Below are positions 1-8,430 of a stretch of DNA of 44,285 nucleotides, in pieces (positions within the stretch are counted from its first letter, which is position 1; each line of letters opens with the position of its first letter). The notes beneath the pieces are model-generated. The model had not been told where the DNA came from. It saw nothing but the letters and a program-made list of their open reading frames with translations, and did not search any database. Origin of the DNA: Prolixibacteraceae bacterium. GTDB taxonomy: Bacteria > Bacteroidota > Bacteroidia > Bacteroidales > Prolixibacteraceae. Location of the stretch: positions 1 through 44,285 of the forward strand of contig JANQHI010000044.1 in the NCBI GenBank assembly GCA_028282705.1, written 5' to 3'. A program made the translations under genes and the position numbers.

Positions 1-78
1 AAATTTTCAGCATCCTAAAATATACCAACCGTGGATGATTAAAATTTTTGCGAAAGCGAAGCGGTTACATAGGTGCGG

Positions 79-115
79 AAATTTTTGTTTTCATTTTAAC
101 AAAAAACAAAAATTT
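79..115. terminator. AT-rich perfect hairpin upstream of tetR
   Basis: Positions 79-91 and 103-115 are exact 13-base inverted repeats around an 11-base loop. The stem is almost wholly A/T, so it could be a weak bidirectional terminator for a gene lying left of the window, or the end of a repeat. No coding sequence is visible in 1-193. Confidence 0.35.
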
Positions 116-175
116 TAAACATATGAAAAATATTACCAATGTTATAATACAAATATGACAAGATGAATAAATAAA

Positions 176-191
176 ACAGACCGGTTTGTCT
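176..191. promoter_or_regulatory. TetR operator, site 1 (upstream of tetR)
   Basis: The sequence ACAGACCGGTTTGTCT fits ACAGAC-N4-TTGTCT, a form shared exactly with a second site at 836-853 in front of the downstream radical SAM gene. It overlaps the TTTG at 185-188, the candidate -33 element, so a bound repressor would block transcription. Two matching sites flanking a TetR gene suggest autoregulation plus control of the neighbour; this is inferred from sequence only. Confidence 0.65.
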
Positions 192-216
192 ACTTGTATT
201 TATTTATATATATTTG
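185..216 (+). promoter_or_regulatory. Bacteroidota-type promoter of tetR
   Basis: TTTG at 185-188 and TATATTTG at 209-216 match the Bacteroidota -33 (TTTG) and -7 (TAnnTTTG) elements with a 20-base spacer. The ATG at 233 lies 16 bases beyond the -7 box. This also argues against the ATG at 194, which would lie inside the promoter. Confidence 0.55.
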
Positions 217-232
217 TAAGCAAAACTTTTTT

Positions 233-820
233 ATGAACAGCAAAGAAAACATTCAAAATGTAGCGTTAAAGCTTTTTTTAACAAAAGGTTACAATGTTGG
301 GATCAATGAGATTATAGAACAAGCCAATACTTCCAAAGGTGCATTCTACCATCATTTTAAAAGTAAGGAACAACTATTCCAGGAAACCATTGATGAATAT
401 TTCTTTGGTTTCCTGGATAACCTTAGTTTCCTTGACAAACCAAATTTAGATTTTGAAGAGAAAATTTTAAAGCTTGTCAAATTGGTATTTACGCCTGTGA
501 AAAAGTTAAAGGATGTATTTAAAGAAGGTGAGCAATTCAATTATTTGGGGGTGCTCTCAGAATATCCGAAAAATGATATCCTGAGACAAAAAAGCCAGGA
601 ACATTTGAACCTGTTTATAAAAAAACTTAGGGAAATAATGGAACAATCCCAGCAAGCCGGCGAGATAAAGGGCAGTATCGACACAAAAATCCTGAGTTCT
701 CATATCAGTATGCTGATAGATGGTTCAATTGTAGATACCCTAACCATTTTTAATGATATTTATAAGGCTGAAGAAGAGTGCATTAAAGCTATTGAGCAAC
801 TGATAAGATTGATTAAATAA
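233..820 (+). CDS. TetR/AcrR family transcriptional regulator
   Basis: A 195-residue one-component repressor. The N-terminal helix-turn-helix spans about residues 5-50, with the family pattern ALKLFLTKGY, then a recognition segment ending SKGAFYHHFKSKEQLF. The C-terminal ligand domain is all-helical, of normal length and not diagnostic of a ligand. I chose the ATG at 233 rather than 194 because the 13 extra residues are not family-like and the upstream ATG falls within the promoter. The gene is followed after 48 bases by a radical SAM gene on the same strand, and an identical operator-like palindrome precedes each gene, so the likely role is ligand-relieved repression of both. The ligand is unknown. 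The family call is secure. Confidence 0.93.
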   Translation: MNSKENIQNVALKLFLTKGYNVGINEIIEQANTSKGAFYHHFKSKEQLFQETIDEYFFGFLDNLSFLDKPNLDFEEKILKLVKLVFTPVKKLKDVFKEGEQFNYLGVLSEYPKNDILRQKSQEHLNLFIKKLREIMEQSQQAGEIKGSIDTKILSSHISMLIDGSIVDTLTIFNDIYKAEEECIKAIEQLIRLIK

Positions 821-835
821 TTTTTTTACATAATT

Positions 836-853
836 ACAGACAGACTTGTCTGT
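836..853. promoter_or_regulatory. TetR operator, site 2 (upstream of radical SAM gene)
   Basis: ACAGACAGACTTGTCTGT has perfect 7-base arms (ACAGACA / TGTCTGT) around 4 bases and shares ACAGAC-N4-TTGTCT with site 1. It lies in the 48-base gap between tetR and the radical SAM gene, 15 bases before the ATG at 869, which suggests a second repressed promoter there rather than simple readthrough. Confidence 0.65.
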
Positions 854-868
854 TTAAAACAATAAACA

Positions 869-2308
869 ATGACTGTAAATCAACAATTATTTTTAAAACT
901 TTTGGTAAGCAATAAAGGAGTACGGAAAGTTATTGCATCGCAAATTGAGAAAAAGATTTTTCAGAACTTGCTGGGAAATAACGATAAACCATTGGATAAT
1001 ATCAAAATAAGAAAATTCCAATGGTCCCGAAATTTAATTCGGACAGTACTAAAAAACTATGATGAGGGGATTATCGCAAAGGAAAGTTTTTTAAAGTTAA
1101 GCAAAGTGATCATTGAAGGCGCCTTCCAGGCAAATAGAAAAAACTATGAAGAGGCGGTTTTAAATTACAACAATCGGTATGGGATTAAGCCTCCAAGTTT
1201 TTTGGTGATCTCACCAACAAAAGCCTGTAACCTGAATTGTTATGGTTGTTATGCAAACAGTAACCATAAAACTATGGAGTATTTATCTTTTGATTTACTT
1301 GAAAAAACAATAGATGATTTTTATTCCGAATGCCACGGGAGGTTTATCGTAATAAGTGGTGGCGAACCCCTTTGTTATAACGATAAAGGAAGGACACTCT
1401 TGGACATATTTGAGAAATACAATGATGTATTCTTTATGTTTTACACCAATGGCACACTGATTAACAGTGAGGTGGTAAAACGTTTATTGAAAGCAGGAAA
1501 TGCCGTGCCGTGTATTTCAGTAGAAGGGTATGAAAATGAAACAGATAAAAGAAGAGGTAACGGTACTTTCAAAAAAATACAGGGTGCTTTTGATGTGCTA
1601 AAAGAATACGGGTTACCATTTTGTATTTCAGTTACAGCAACTGAAAAGAACAAAGAAATTTTACTCAGTGACGAATTTTACGAATACTACTTTGATGTCA
1701 TAGGGGCATCTTACATGTGGCAGTTTCAGCTAATGCCAATTGGAAGGGGCAATGGCGTGTTTAATCTGATGCCGAGACCGGAAACAAGGGTTCAGTTATT
1801 CAGGGTTTGGGAAAGGTTATTGGAAAAAAAAGGATATTGCGTGGCTGATTTTTGGAACAGCGGGATGCTTACAAACGGGTGCATTGCTTATGGCAGGCAG
1901 GGAGGATATATTTATATTGATTGGGACGGCAAAATAACACCATGTGTCTTTGTTCCTTTCTATGTTGATACTATTTCCGAATTATATAAAAGGGGGCAAA
2001 AACTGGGTGATGCACTTAACCATAATTTCTTTAAAAAAGGAAGAAAATGGCAAGACAACTATGAATCAGGAAAGAGCAGTGAAGAGCATAATGGATTGAT
2101 GCCTTGCTCAATCAGGGACCACTTTAAAGCATTTAAAGATGAAATAATTACAGTTGATGTACAGGGTATTGATGAAACAGCTGAATACATAAAATGCAAT
2201 AGCGATTATACCAACCGGCTGTTAAGTTATGATTTAAGGTTGAATGAACTTACCCAGGAAATTTGGGAGCAGGAGTATATAAATAACAACGCTCACATTA
2301 TTGATTGA
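869..2308 (+). CDS. Radical SAM / SPASM-like protein, function unknown
   Basis: A 479-residue enzyme with the radical SAM 4Fe-4S motif CxxxCxxC at C120, C124 and C127 (KACNLNCYGCYAN), the GGEP motif at about 164-167 used in SAM binding, and further cysteines at C338, C359 (GKITPC) and C413 that resemble a SPASM-type auxiliary cluster. About 110 residues before the barrel match no domain I know. SPASM enzymes often modify peptides or assemble cofactors, but no small precursor peptide is visible beside this gene, so substrate and reaction are unknown. It sits behind a TetR gene with a shared operator. Its CpG content (32 by hand count in 1440 bases) is far above most of the window (7 in 1329 bases of ugd), suggesting recent acquisition together with tetR. 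Confidence 0.88.
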   Translation: MTVNQQLFLKLLVSNKGVRKVIASQIEKKIFQNLLGNNDKPLDNIKIRKFQWSRNLIRTVLKNYDEGIIAKESFLKLSKVIIEGAFQANRKNYEEAVLNYNNRYGIKPPSFLVISPTKACNLNCYGCYANSNHKTMEYLSFDLLEKTIDDFYSECHGRFIVISGGEPLCYNDKGRTLLDIFEKYNDVFFMFYTNGTLINSEVVKRLLKAGNAVPCISVEGYENETDKRRGNGTFKKIQGAFDVLKEYGLPFCISVTATEKNKEILLSDEFYEYYFDVIGASYMWQFQLMPIGRGNGVFNLMPRPETRVQLFRVWERLLEKKGYCVADFWNSGMLTNGCIAYGRQGGYIYIDWDGKITPCVFVPFYVDTISELYKRGQKLGDALNHNFFKKGRKWQDNYESGKSSEEHNGLMPCSIRDHFKAFKDEIITVDVQGIDETAEYIKCNSDYTNRLLSYDLRLNELTQEIWEQEYINNNAHIID

Positions 2309-2652
2309 CAGATGCGGAGTATAGTGAATGACCACCGTCAGAGACGGTGGCTTCCATATCAGAGCCCTCTAAAAGAGTGATATGGTTAACGGCTAAAGCC
2401 TATCTACCCTTAACCACCGGGCTGAAGCCTCGGTGAAAAAAATACCTACCCCTCAGTTTTTACATCCTGCTTCAGCTGGGTGAGTTGGGCAAGTTCCGTT
2501 ACCGGATGGCTTTAGCCTTTAATTAAACCACAGATACAACTAACAAAAAACGGCTAAGCCTAAATTGCATTACCTCCGTCTAAGGCGGTGGCTTATAACA
2601 TTTCAGTTAAATGGGATTGAATAACCATATGCTTGTTAGAAAAGCACACATT
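2309..2652. repeat. Gene-free mosaic of short palindromic repeats
   Basis: This 344-base gap holds no credible ORF but several hairpin units. A perfect CCACCGTC-aga-GACGGTGG lies at 2332-2350 and an imperfect copy (CCTCCGTC-taa-GGCGGTGG) at 2573-2591. GGCTAAAGCC is at 2391-2400, a nested CACCG..GGCTGAAGCC..CGGTG at 2415-2435, and GGCTTTAGCC at 2508-2517. Related words recur in both orientations. It looks like decayed REP/MITE-like intergenic repeats; the first hairpin could also terminate the radical SAM transcript. Confidence 0.6.
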
Positions 2653-4275
2653 TCATTTTTTCTCAGGAAAATCCTTTTTTTCAAATTTAGGTGAATATCC
2701 AATACCAAGCCCTTTCCACTGTTTAAGGATTGGGTTCAGGTTTTCCCTGAATATATTGTAATTTTTTCTGTCTAGGGCTGTCCAGCCAACCTCTGCATAA
2801 GCTGCAATCCTGGGGAATGTTTGCCTTTCCACATCTTTATTGGTAGGTGTCCACTCGCTCCACATTTGGCAACCAAGGCCATATACATTTTTATGGTATT
2901 GCTTATCAAGCCCCTCAGGAATTGGGTTAAAAGCATATGCTTTTTCAAGTGGGGTATAATCATAGCCATAATCAAGATAAGTGTTGGTATGGAGTGAATT
3001 AACAATACTGTATCCCCTTTGGGCTGCTTCTGTTGCCAAATTAACATCCCCTTTCCAAAAATGCACCACAACATTTTTTGCCAGCTCAGTTTCAGCATCT
3101 TTGTCCTGTTTCTTTTCTTCAAAGCCTTTATGGATATTCTTTCCCATAATTTCATTCCATCCCATCATCCTACGGCCATTTTGCTCTATAAACCTTGAAA
3201 TTTTATTTGTGAAACTTATTTGCAAATCAGCAGGGGTGTTGATATTGCGTTCTTTCATGTATTCCTGCACATGTGGGGTTTCTTCCCAAACCTTGTAGCC
3301 TACCTCATCACCTCCAATATGGATTACCTTAGATGGGAACAACTCAAACATTTCCATAAGTACATCTTTAATGAATTGTTCCACTTTTGGTTTTGTCACA
3401 TCATAATTATCATAATGCCTACCAAATTTCACAGGTACATCAATGTCTTCCCCTGCAGTTCCCAGCCAGGTGTATGCTGCAATTGCTGCACTTGAATGCC
3501 CTGGCATCTCAAATTCAGGGACAACAACAATGTTTCTTTCAGCAGCATATGCAACTATATCCTTTATTTGTCCCTGGGTATAAAACCCACCATGTGGGAC
3601 CCCAGAAGTTTTTCCACTTCCCCAATTCCCTACTTCAGAATCACTCCTGTATGCACCTATTTCAGTAAGCAAAGGGTATTTTTTTATTTCCATCCTCCAC
3701 CCAGCATCATCAGTTAAATGCCAGTGAAAAACATTCATTTTAAGCAAGGCCATCTGGTCCAGCATTTGTTTCACAAAGGCTTCACCATGGAAATACCTTG
3801 ATTCATCCAGCATATAGGCCCTCCACTTGAAACGTGGCTTGTCTTCAATTTTAACCCCCAAAACACGCCAATTTTTATCTTTCCCTGCCATCAATTGCCT
3901 CAGGGTCTGTATCCCATAAAAAATACCAGCTTGGTATGGGGCTATTATTTTTATGGCTTCCTTTTTAGCTTCAAATAAATATCCTTCATTCCCCAGTTCC
4001 TTTTCCAGGCTTTTATCTATTTTCAAAATAATGCCTTTGGGACCTTTTGTTTTTATTGATAATCTTTGACCGCAAACACCTTCAAGGATTTCCTGCAAAT
4101 ATGCTGCATTATCCTGGCTTAACCTATCAGCAATAATTAACGTTCCTGGATTGATAATAAATTCGCCTTTACCCTGTTGCACCTTTAGTGGCTGGGGAAT
4201 AACATTCACATGCTGTGCTAAAACAGCTGTTGTTGACAAAAGCACCAATAAAAATATTGCCGTAATTCTTTTCAT
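2653..4275 (-). CDS. Secreted beta-N-acetylhexosaminidase, GH20
   Basis: A 540-residue glycoside hydrolase that releases terminal N-acetylglucosamine or N-acetylgalactosamine from glycans such as chitin oligomers or glycoproteins. A cleavable signal peptide covers about residues 1-20 (ends VLAQ). A GH20b-like N-terminal domain follows (about 22-145), then the (beta/alpha)8 barrel. Visible motifs are HWHLTDD at 184-190, EFEMPGH near 254-260, and the catalytic pair D323-E324 in HIGGDE, the general acid/base and its partner in substrate-assisted catalysis. Length suits a single-module bacterial enzyme without the C-terminal extensions of longer homologues. It is monocistronic, with 339 non-coding bases upstream. 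It probably acts in the periplasm or at the cell surface; the exact glycan cannot be told. Confidence 0.95.
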   Translation of the reverse strand: MKRITAIFLLVLLSTTAVLAQHVNVIPQPLKVQQGKGEFIINPGTLIIADRLSQDNAAYLQEILEGVCGQRLSIKTKGPKGIILKIDKSLEKELGNEGYLFEAKKEAIKIIAPYQAGIFYGIQTLRQLMAGKDKNWRVLGVKIEDKPRFKWRAYMLDESRYFHGEAFVKQMLDQMALLKMNVFHWHLTDDAGWRMEIKKYPLLTEIGAYRSDSEVGNWGSGKTSGVPHGGFYTQGQIKDIVAYAAERNIVVVPEFEMPGHSSAAIAAYTWLGTAGEDIDVPVKFGRHYDNYDVTKPKVEQFIKDVLMEMFELFPSKVIHIGGDEVGYKVWEETPHVQEYMKERNINTPADLQISFTNKISRFIEQNGRRMMGWNEIMGKNIHKGFEEKKQDKDAETELAKNVVVHFWKGDVNLATEAAQRGYSIVNSLHTNTYLDYGYDYTPLEKAYAFNPIPEGLDKQYHKNVYGLGCQMWSEWTPTNKDVERQTFPRIAAYAEVGWTALDRKNYNIFRENLNPILKQWKGLGIGYSPKFEKKDFPEKK

Positions 4276-4614
4276 ATCATTTTATGTTATATAATTATTC
4301 TTTCCCTAAAAATATAAAAATAACCTCCTTCCTAATCTTATAAATTTAAAAACTACACCATTGTGATCCTTTAAATAGACACCTCTTAATTAGTTACTGC
4401 ATGGTATTAAAAACAAACAAATCTTTATCTTTTATCCTGGCATTAACTGCCTTGGATATAACTAATTCCATTAAACTTTATTTAATATTCACAAGTTTAG
4501 CTAAACTTTAAGCACAGCATAATATGATATTTAAAGGAATTCTTTCATAAGTTTGAATTATTTAAATAGGATAATTTATATTGAAAAATCACCCCTGCAC
4601 TGATAAAGCCTATA
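4276..4614. promoter_or_regulatory. Intergenic region with 16-bp perfect palindrome (candidate operator)
   Basis: This 339-base AT-rich gap lies upstream of the leftward hexosaminidase gene and downstream of the leftward MBL-fold gene. It holds no credible ORF. Its one clear structure is AAGTTTAGCTAAACTT at 4493-4508, an exact 16-base palindrome about 220 bases from the hexosaminidase start. It could be an operator, but no regulator gene is adjacent and AT-rich DNA yields some palindromes by chance. Confidence 0.35.
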
Positions 4615-5853
4615 TTAATCAAGGATGGACTGGTAATCTTTTTCCAGGAAATATAGTTTTTCAAATGTGTAGGTACTCAAAGGATATTCTTCCATAACTT
4701 TTATATACATATCATGAGCTTTTGGATAATTTTTATTTGCCTGATACAAATCTCCCAACCAAATTTTCATTTCAATAGATTTAGGAAAAAGTTGCAATGC
4801 ATTTTCAAGGATATTTATTGCCCCTCCTATTTCACCTTCTCCATATCCTTCAATAAGTTTTAATATATCTCCCTCTACCAAATAATATTTTGAGGTATCA
4901 GAAACAGCCCTAAAAACATCTTCTGCATTGTTTGTTTTCAAATATTCTCTGATGTAAGCTACCCCTGGCTTTTTATTTGATGAAGCAACTAATACTTTTT
5001 TGATAGCTCTATGAAAATTCTTTAAGCCACTTTTGGGTAAAATCCCAGCATGGGAGGTAAGTATATATTCTGCTCTATTTTCATGCAAAATGGTATCTAG
5101 GATATTATTTAGCCTGTTATTATCTGAACCTGACCAGATGTTGGGGTATGTTGGGTAATCAGCAATAATATCTCCAATAACCACAGTTTTTAGTTCAGGG
5201 ATTGAAACAATCACATCATTATCTGAATGAAAACCTTTTCCTATATAAAACAAGTTTAAAGTAAGGCCCGGTAAAGTTATTTTCAGGTAATCCCTAAAAG
5301 TCACTTCAGGTAAAGTTAATTTGTACCCACTCTTGTAATCAGAAATCATATATTGTGACATTTCCCTTAAATCTTTATAACGTTTATACAGCTTACTTGT
5401 ATCAGGTAAAGATGCTGCAGCCTCTTGCCTCCTTTTTATCCTTTCATGCCTTCTATTGATAAAATCCTCAATGTTGCTAAATGACTTTGCCATATCTCCA
5501 GGGCAATCTTCATGGGCAACAATTACAGCATCATTAAATACCTGGTTTCCATTTGTGTGGTCAAAATGGCTGTGTGTATTGATCAAATACAGGAATGTAT
5601 TGCAATTGAAATAAGCTGCAATTTCCTCCCTGAACCTACTTGTAATTGTAGGAGAGATACCAGCATCAATAAGCACTATCCCACTATCAGATCTTATAGC
5701 AATCATTTGGTCTGGATATACTTCACCAAATTGCAGGACAAGGATTTTATCAGAAATTTCAATGGTTTTTACCTGTATCTCATCCTGATCAGGTTGCCCA
5801 AAAACCAAACAAACAAATAGTACAAATAACTGGGGAAGGATTATTAGTTTCAT
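4615..5853 (-). CDS. Secreted metallo-beta-lactamase-fold hydrolase with TPR-like tail
   Basis: A 412-residue exported protein. I start it at the ATG at 5853, where a signal peptide begins (MKLIILPQLFVLFVCLVFGQ); the longer reading frame to 6108 would add 85 residues and run antisense through the neighbouring gene. The MBL zinc motif HSHFDH is at 94-99, after LIDAGIS near 61-67, and later ligands are in GFHSDND, VVIGDI and LTSHAG. The last 80 or so residues (INILENALQLFPKS...GDLYQANKNYPKAHDMY) resemble one or two TPR helix pairs. This layout recurs in Bacteroidota proteins of unproved substrate. It is divergent from a PD40 gene, with 79 bases between their starts. The fold is secure; the activity (lactonase, phosphodiesterase, beta-lactamase or other) is not determinable. 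Confidence 0.85.
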   Translation of the reverse strand: MKLIILPQLFVLFVCLVFGQPDQDEIQVKTIEISDKILVLQFGEVYPDQMIAIRSDSGIVLIDAGISPTITSRFREEIAAYFNCNTFLYLINTHSHFDHTNGNQVFNDAVIVAHEDCPGDMAKSFSNIEDFINRRHERIKRRQEAAASLPDTSKLYKRYKDLREMSQYMISDYKSGYKLTLPEVTFRDYLKITLPGLTLNLFYIGKGFHSDNDVIVSIPELKTVVIGDIIADYPTYPNIWSGSDNNRLNNILDTILHENRAEYILTSHAGILPKSGLKNFHRAIKKVLVASSNKKPGVAYIREYLKTNNAEDVFRAVSDTSKYYLVEGDILKLIEGYGEGEIGGAINILENALQLFPKSIEMKIWLGDLYQANKNYPKAHDMYIKVMEEYPLSTYTFEKLYFLEKDYQSILD

Positions 5854-5932
5854 TTTGGCTTTTAATATGGTTATTACAACTATTAGTAGTAAATTAAATG
5901 CTTTTGCTACAACTAATGATAAAATAATTATT

Positions 5933-6841
5933 ATGAACCAATTAGTATTTGCCATTGTATTAGCTTTATATTGCCAGTTTACCAGTGAAGGCAAACAGGA
6001 AAAAAGGGCACCTTCTCTTATACCCCCAAAGCATAAAGCTGAGGTATTTATGGATAATATAATCTCTAAAAAAGGATCTGCACAAATGTGTGCAGCTTTA
6101 TTAGACAATGGGCAAAAATTCTTTTTTAATGAATTGAAGGAAGGTAATTGGGCTATCCATTATTCTGAATGGATAGGTGGAAATTGGAGTACTCCCCAGC
6201 CTATTAATTTTACTTCACCAAACCAAACTGATAGGGATTTTACCTTTTCCCCAAACCAAAACTACATTTATTTTGGCACTGACAGGAATGGGCAAAACAA
6301 ACAAGGGCTTGATATTTATGTAAGCAAAAGGGTTTCAGAATACGAATGGTCACCCCCAGAAAGCATCTGCCCTGAAATAAATACACCCGCAAATGAAAAC
6401 TACCCTTGTTGCGTGGAAAATGGTTCCATCTATTTTTTCTCAAACAGGAAAGAAGGCTTAGGAGGAAGTGATATATATGTATCTGAATTAAAAAATGGAA
6501 CATACCAAACACCAGTGTTGCTCCCAAAATCTATTAACAGTGTAAAAAATGACTGGGATGCCTTTGTTTCCCCTGATGAGTCATACATAATCTTTAGTTC
6601 ACAAAACAGGAAAGACACACATGGTGGGCAAGACCTATATATTTCATTTAAAAGTGAAAATGGGAACTGGCAAAAATCTGTTAATATGGGAAGTGAAATA
6701 AATTCATTTTCTTCAGAAATTTGCCCTGTGGTTTCAGCAGATGGGAAGATATTCTTTTTTACCAGCAGGAAACGTGGCAAAGCTGATATTTACTGGATTG
6801 ATGCAGGGTTTATTAAAAAACTGGCAGGTGAAATTTTTTGA
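5933..6841 (+). CDS. Exported WD40-like/PD40 beta-propeller repeat protein
   Basis: A 302-residue protein starting at the ATG at 5933, where a short signal peptide begins (MNQLVFAIVLALYCQF); the in-frame ATG at 5855 would add 26 residues ahead of it. The body holds four or five PD40-type blades with the repeat theme FSPNQNYIYFGTDRNG, CCVENGSIYFFSNRKEG, VSPDESYIIFSSQNRK and VSADGKIFFFTSRKRG, each followed by a D(I/L)Y strand. Such propellers occur in TolB and in many Bacteroidota periplasmic sensor or scaffold proteins. No catalytic residues are evident, so a binding or scaffold role is likely. It shares a divergent start region with the MBL-fold gene and may be co-regulated with it. Confidence 0.82.
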   Translation: MNQLVFAIVLALYCQFTSEGKQEKRAPSLIPPKHKAEVFMDNIISKKGSAQMCAALLDNGQKFFFNELKEGNWAIHYSEWIGGNWSTPQPINFTSPNQTDRDFTFSPNQNYIYFGTDRNGQNKQGLDIYVSKRVSEYEWSPPESICPEINTPANENYPCCVENGSIYFFSNRKEGLGGSDIYVSELKNGTYQTPVLLPKSINSVKNDWDAFVSPDESYIIFSSQNRKDTHGGQDLYISFKSENGNWQKSVNMGSEINSFSSEICPVVSADGKIFFFTSRKRGKADIYWIDAGFIKKLAGEIF

Positions 6842-6974
6842 TACCTGGCATTTTTCTATATTACCAGGCAACAATAAAACTTGAAAAATGCAATCAAAAC
6901 CTTCCTATAAAACCTGTAATTTATCAGGTTCATTATTTTTTTAATATCCAAAAGCTAAATTAGTGGGATATTAT

Positions 6975-6982
6975 TATTTTTG
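6975..6982 (+). promoter_or_regulatory. Candidate -7 element of ugd
   Basis: TATTTTTG matches TAnnTTTG exactly, 52 bases before the ugd ATG, in a 193-base gap with no other features. No good TTTG lies at the expected -33 spacing, so this rests on the -7 match alone. Confidence 0.4.
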
Positions 6983-7034
6983 GAGTTTGAAAAAAATATT
7001 AAAAACCCAAATGGCTTTTAAATAAAAAAATCAT

Positions 7035-8363
7035 ATGAAGATAGCAGTTATAGGAACAGGATATGTTGGGCTGGTTTCGGGCACATGCATTGCTGAAACT
7101 GGTGTTAATGTGGTATGTGTAGATGTTGATGAAAAGAAAATTGACATGCTCAATAATGGGCAAATTCCAATTTATGAACCAGGGCTTGAAGATATTTATA
7201 AAAGGAATGTGGCTAAAAGAAGGTTGTCTTTTACTTCAGACCTAAAAGAAAGCCTGGTTGATTCTGAAGTTATCTTTATTGCAGTGGGCACACCTCCTGA
7301 TGAAGATGGCAGTGCTGACCTTAAATATGTATTGGGGGTAGCAGCTGAAATAGGTAAAAACATTGACCATTATATGGTTGTGGTTACAAAAAGTACTGTC
7401 CCTGTTGGTACTTCTGCAAAGGTAAAAAACACCATCCAGGCTGAACTGGAAAAAAGAGGGGCTGATATCCCTTTTGATGTGGCTTCAAACCCTGAATTCC
7501 TGAAAGAAGGAAGTGCAGTGCAGGATTTCCTTAAACCTGACAGGATTGTGGTTGGGACTGAATCTGTAAAAGCACAAAAGGTGCTGGCCAGGTTATACAA
7601 GCCTTTTGTACTGAATGGGCATCCTATCCTTTTTATGGACATTGCTTCTTCTGAAATGACAAAATATGCTGCCAACTCAATGCTAGCAACAAAGATCAGC
7701 TTTATGAATGCCATTGCAAACCTTTGTGAAATGGTGGGGGCTGATGTTGGTGCTGTGCGTAAAGGTATTGGTTCAGACCCAAGGATTGGGAACAAATTTA
7801 TCTACCCGGGAACTGGCTATGGTGGCTCATGCTTCCCAAAAGATGTGCAGGCACTTATTCGTACAGCTGATGAACTGGGATATTCTATGGACATACTGAA
7901 AGCAGTTGAATCAGTAAATTACAAGCAAAAAACTGTCTTAGTAGCAAAAATCAAGAAGCATTTTAATGGCGACCTGAAAGGAAAAAAGTTTGCTATATGG
8001 GGGTTGGCTTTTAAACCTAAAACTGATGATATGCGCGAAGCACCATCATTGGTTATCATTGACCTGCTGCTAGAAGCTGGGGCAACTATTGTTGCTTATG
8101 ACCCTGTGGCCATGAAAGAGGCCAAAAGGATATTGGGTGATAAAATTATTTTTGCCAAAGATGAATATGAAGCCTGCATAGAGGCTGATGGGTTGATAGT
8201 AGTTACTGAATGGCCAGAATTCAGGATACCTAATTTTAAAGTACTTGAAAAACTACTAAAAGAAAAAGTGGTTTTTGATGGTAGGAACATCTATGATATG
8301 CAGGAACTTAATGACCTGGGGTTTAGTTACTATAGCATAGGCAGGAAAGATATTATGCAATAA
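7035..8363 (+). CDS. ugd: UDP-glucose 6-dehydrogenase
   Basis: A 442-residue cytoplasmic enzyme that oxidises UDP-glucose to UDP-glucuronate with two NAD+. The Rossmann motif GTGYVG is at 7-12, TKSTVPVG at 118-125, NPEFLKEGSA at 152-161, and the catalytic cysteine C266 lies in GYGGSCFPKD; K210 and N214 in the central helix are also in place. The C-terminal domain carries GLAFKPKTDDMREAPS. Length is typical of bacterial Ugd/TuaD. It is a single gene, convergent with the PLP-enzyme gene and separated from it by a strong hairpin, so it is probably not part of the phosphonate locus. UDP-glucuronate would serve surface polysaccharide or glycolipid synthesis. Confidence 0.97.
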   Translation: MKIAVIGTGYVGLVSGTCIAETGVNVVCVDVDEKKIDMLNNGQIPIYEPGLEDIYKRNVAKRRLSFTSDLKESLVDSEVIFIAVGTPPDEDGSADLKYVLGVAAEIGKNIDHYMVVVTKSTVPVGTSAKVKNTIQAELEKRGADIPFDVASNPEFLKEGSAVQDFLKPDRIVVGTESVKAQKVLARLYKPFVLNGHPILFMDIASSEMTKYAANSMLATKISFMNAIANLCEMVGADVGAVRKGIGSDPRIGNKFIYPGTGYGGSCFPKDVQALIRTADELGYSMDILKAVESVNYKQKTVLVAKIKKHFNGDLKGKKFAIWGLAFKPKTDDMREAPSLVIIDLLLEAGATIVAYDPVAMKEAKRILGDKIIFAKDEYEACIEADGLIVVTEWPEFRIPNFKVLEKLLKEKVVFDGRNIYDMQELNDLGFSYYSIGRKDIMQ

Positions 8364-8375
8364 TATTGCAAAAAG

Positions 8376-8404
8376 AGGATGCCACCCTTCATGGATGGCA
8401 TCCT
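8376..8404. terminator. Bidirectional hairpin between convergent ugd and pbfA-like genes
   Basis: AGGATGCCA (8376-8384) and TGGCATCCT (8396-8404) form a perfect 9-bp stem with an 11-base loop in the 67-base gap between two convergent genes. A short A/T flank lies on each side. It probably ends transcription from both directions. Confidence 0.7.
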
Positions 8405-8430
8405 AAAACTCAATCCTATAAAACTGCTAA

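Noticed and set aside
2653-4275. GH20 gene as a member of the SusCD locus
   Set aside because: It lies 10 kb from susD with ugd, PD40 and MBL genes between and a terminator at 8376-8404; no shared signal seen.
5853-6108. Extended reading frame adding 85 residues to the MBL-fold protein
   Set aside because: It runs antisense through the start of the PD40 gene and lacks a signal peptide in place; the ATG at 5853 starts directly with one.
6844-6868. CCTGG...CCAGG hairpin after the PD40 gene as terminator
   Set aside because: Only a 5-bp stem with a long loop and no T-tract.
7035-8363. ugd as part of the phosphonate pathway
   Set aside because: It is on the opposite strand, convergent, and separated by a strong hairpin; UDP-glucuronate has no role in the route.
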